Assembly (NCBI GenBank): GCA_032251315.1
Contig: JAVVEE010000061.1
Coordinates: 1-15,577 of the forward strand
Direction: 5' to 3'
Source: LH-M37 sp032251315
GTDB lineage: Bacteria; Pseudomonadota; Gammaproteobacteria; SZUA-229
Length of the DNA stretch: 15,577 nucleotides
Made by a program: the position numbers and the translations under genes. This document shows, one piece after another, positions 14,846-15,577 of the stretch. Below the pieces are notes generated by a model. That model was given only the letters and a program-made list of their open reading frames with translations, was not told the DNA's origin and did no database searches. The stretch's first letter is position 1, and the number at the start of each line of letters is the position of its first letter.

Positions 14846-15507
14846 GCATCCCCAGGTACACTAACACTACAGTTGACATGAGCTCAGCGCCTCCACTACT
14901 CGCTGGCTTTGAGCATATTAATCGTTACTGGGATAAGCAGCACAATATTTTTGCAGCAAAAATATTGCCCGGCGAATTTTATGTTTCCATGCATGGGGAA
15001 TTGATTACTACGGTTTTAGGTTCGTGTGTTTCAGCGTGTATTCGCGACAAAGTCACCGGTATTGGTGGCATGAACCACTTTATGCTGCCTGATAATCGGG
15101 AACGCAGCCGATCATCAGCATGGGAAAATACCCCGGTTAGTGCTGAAACTCGTTATGGAAATGTCGCCATGGAACGCCTCATTAACGTCATTCTTGCCAG
15201 TGGCGGTAAACGAAAAAATCTTGAAATTAAGCTATTTGGGGGCGGTAGAGTCTTGAATATCAACACCGATATCGGCGGAAAAAATGTTGATTTCGTTAAA
15301 CACTATTTACAAAAAGAAGGATTAAGGATTGAGTCGGAGGATACCCGAGGCTTCTGGCCACGAAAGGTACAGTATTTTCCTTTAACAGGAAGAGTGCGTA
15401 TCAAACGACTCAATTCTGTGCATAACGACACGCTCACCAGAAGAGAGCTGGAATATCTTAAAACACTTAAAGAGAAGAAAATTGAAGGCAAGGTTGATCT
15501 TTTTTAG
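14842..15507 (+). CDS. cheD: Chemoreceptor glutamine deamidase CheD
   Basis: Deamidates receptor glutamines to glutamates and so sets their methylation capacity. The 221 residues contain the catalytic triad in the known spacing: T56 and C62 in TTVLGSCVSAC, and H79 in GGMNHFMLP, 17 residues after the cysteine as in Thermotoga CheD. RYGNVAMERLI (104-114) and the FGGG motif (about 134-137, KLFGGGRVLNI) are also typical. An N-terminal extension of about 40 residues and a basic C-terminal tail make it longer than the minimal family members. The ATG overlaps the cheR stop (ATGA), indicating coupled translation. Confidence 0.95.
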   Translation: MSIPRYTNTTVDMSSAPPLLAGFEHINRYWDKQHNIFAAKILPGEFYVSMHGELITTVLGSCVSACIRDKVTGIGGMNHFMLPDNRERSRSSAWENTPVSAETRYGNVAMERLINVILASGGKRKNLEIKLFGGGRVLNINTDIGGKNVDFVKHYLQKEGLRIESEDTRGFWPRKVQYFPLTGRVRIKRLNSVHNDTLTRRELEYLKTLKEKKIEGKVDLF

Positions 15508-15556
15508 ACTGGGCTGGAAACAGAGTGAATAAAGCTTTAACTTTACAAAATATGTT

Positions 15557-15577
15557 ATGAAAAAAATCACTGTTCTC
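15557..15577 (+). CDS. cheB: Start of a receiver-type gene, probably cheB (cut by window edge)
   Basis: The last seven codons read MKKITVL, a typical opening of a receiver domain (next expected: IVDDSA). After cheR-cheD the usual next gene is cheB, the receptor methylesterase with an N-terminal receiver. No ribosome binding site is evident and only 21 bases are visible, so the call rests on operon order. Confidence 0.45.

Overview
The window looks like a chromosomal segment of a gammaproteobacterium. The order (GNAT)-aat / trxB / ftsK-lolA-rarA matches, from memory, a block conserved in Pseudomonas and relatives, where serS follows rarA and ate/infA lie beyond aat. The organism cannot be named to genus from the sequence alone.

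Layout. Positions 1-670 hold a decayed IS66-type insertion sequence (the 3' end of tnpB plus two out-of-frame ends of tnpC) closed by a strong rightward terminator. Positions 708-3493 are a minus-strand operon, trxB - FemAB-like acetyltransferase - aat (9-nt gap, then a 4-nt ATGA overlap). A high-GC alanine dehydrogenase gene (3605-4687) diverges from trxB. It is followed on the plus strand by ftsK (TTG start), a 298-nt intergenic region built from nested inverted repeats, and the overlapping pair lolA-rarA. A perfect 36-nt palindrome ends rarA and also serves as terminator for a convergent single-domain response regulator.

From about 9.5 kb to the right edge lies a chemosensory cluster, visibly richer in A+T. 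It holds a divergent stand-alone receiver gene (minus strand), then cheY, cheA, a ParA-family ATPase, a STAS-domain protein with a lysine-rich N-terminal tail, cheR, cheD and the first seven codons of what is probably cheB. The expected signalling route is CheA autophosphorylation, phosphotransfer to CheY (and possibly to the second receiver), and adaptation by CheR/CheD/CheB. The ParA ATPase would position or segregate the array. No cheW and no chemoreceptor gene is present in the window; the ParA-STAS pair occupies the place, between cheA and cheR, where many clusters carry cheW and a receptor gene.

The items most worth following up are the translationally coupled ParA-STAS pair inside the che operon, the nested-repeat element between ftsK and lolA, and the fact that both edges of the conserved housekeeping block are rearranged (IS66 debris on the left, a chemosensory cluster in the usual place of serS on the right).
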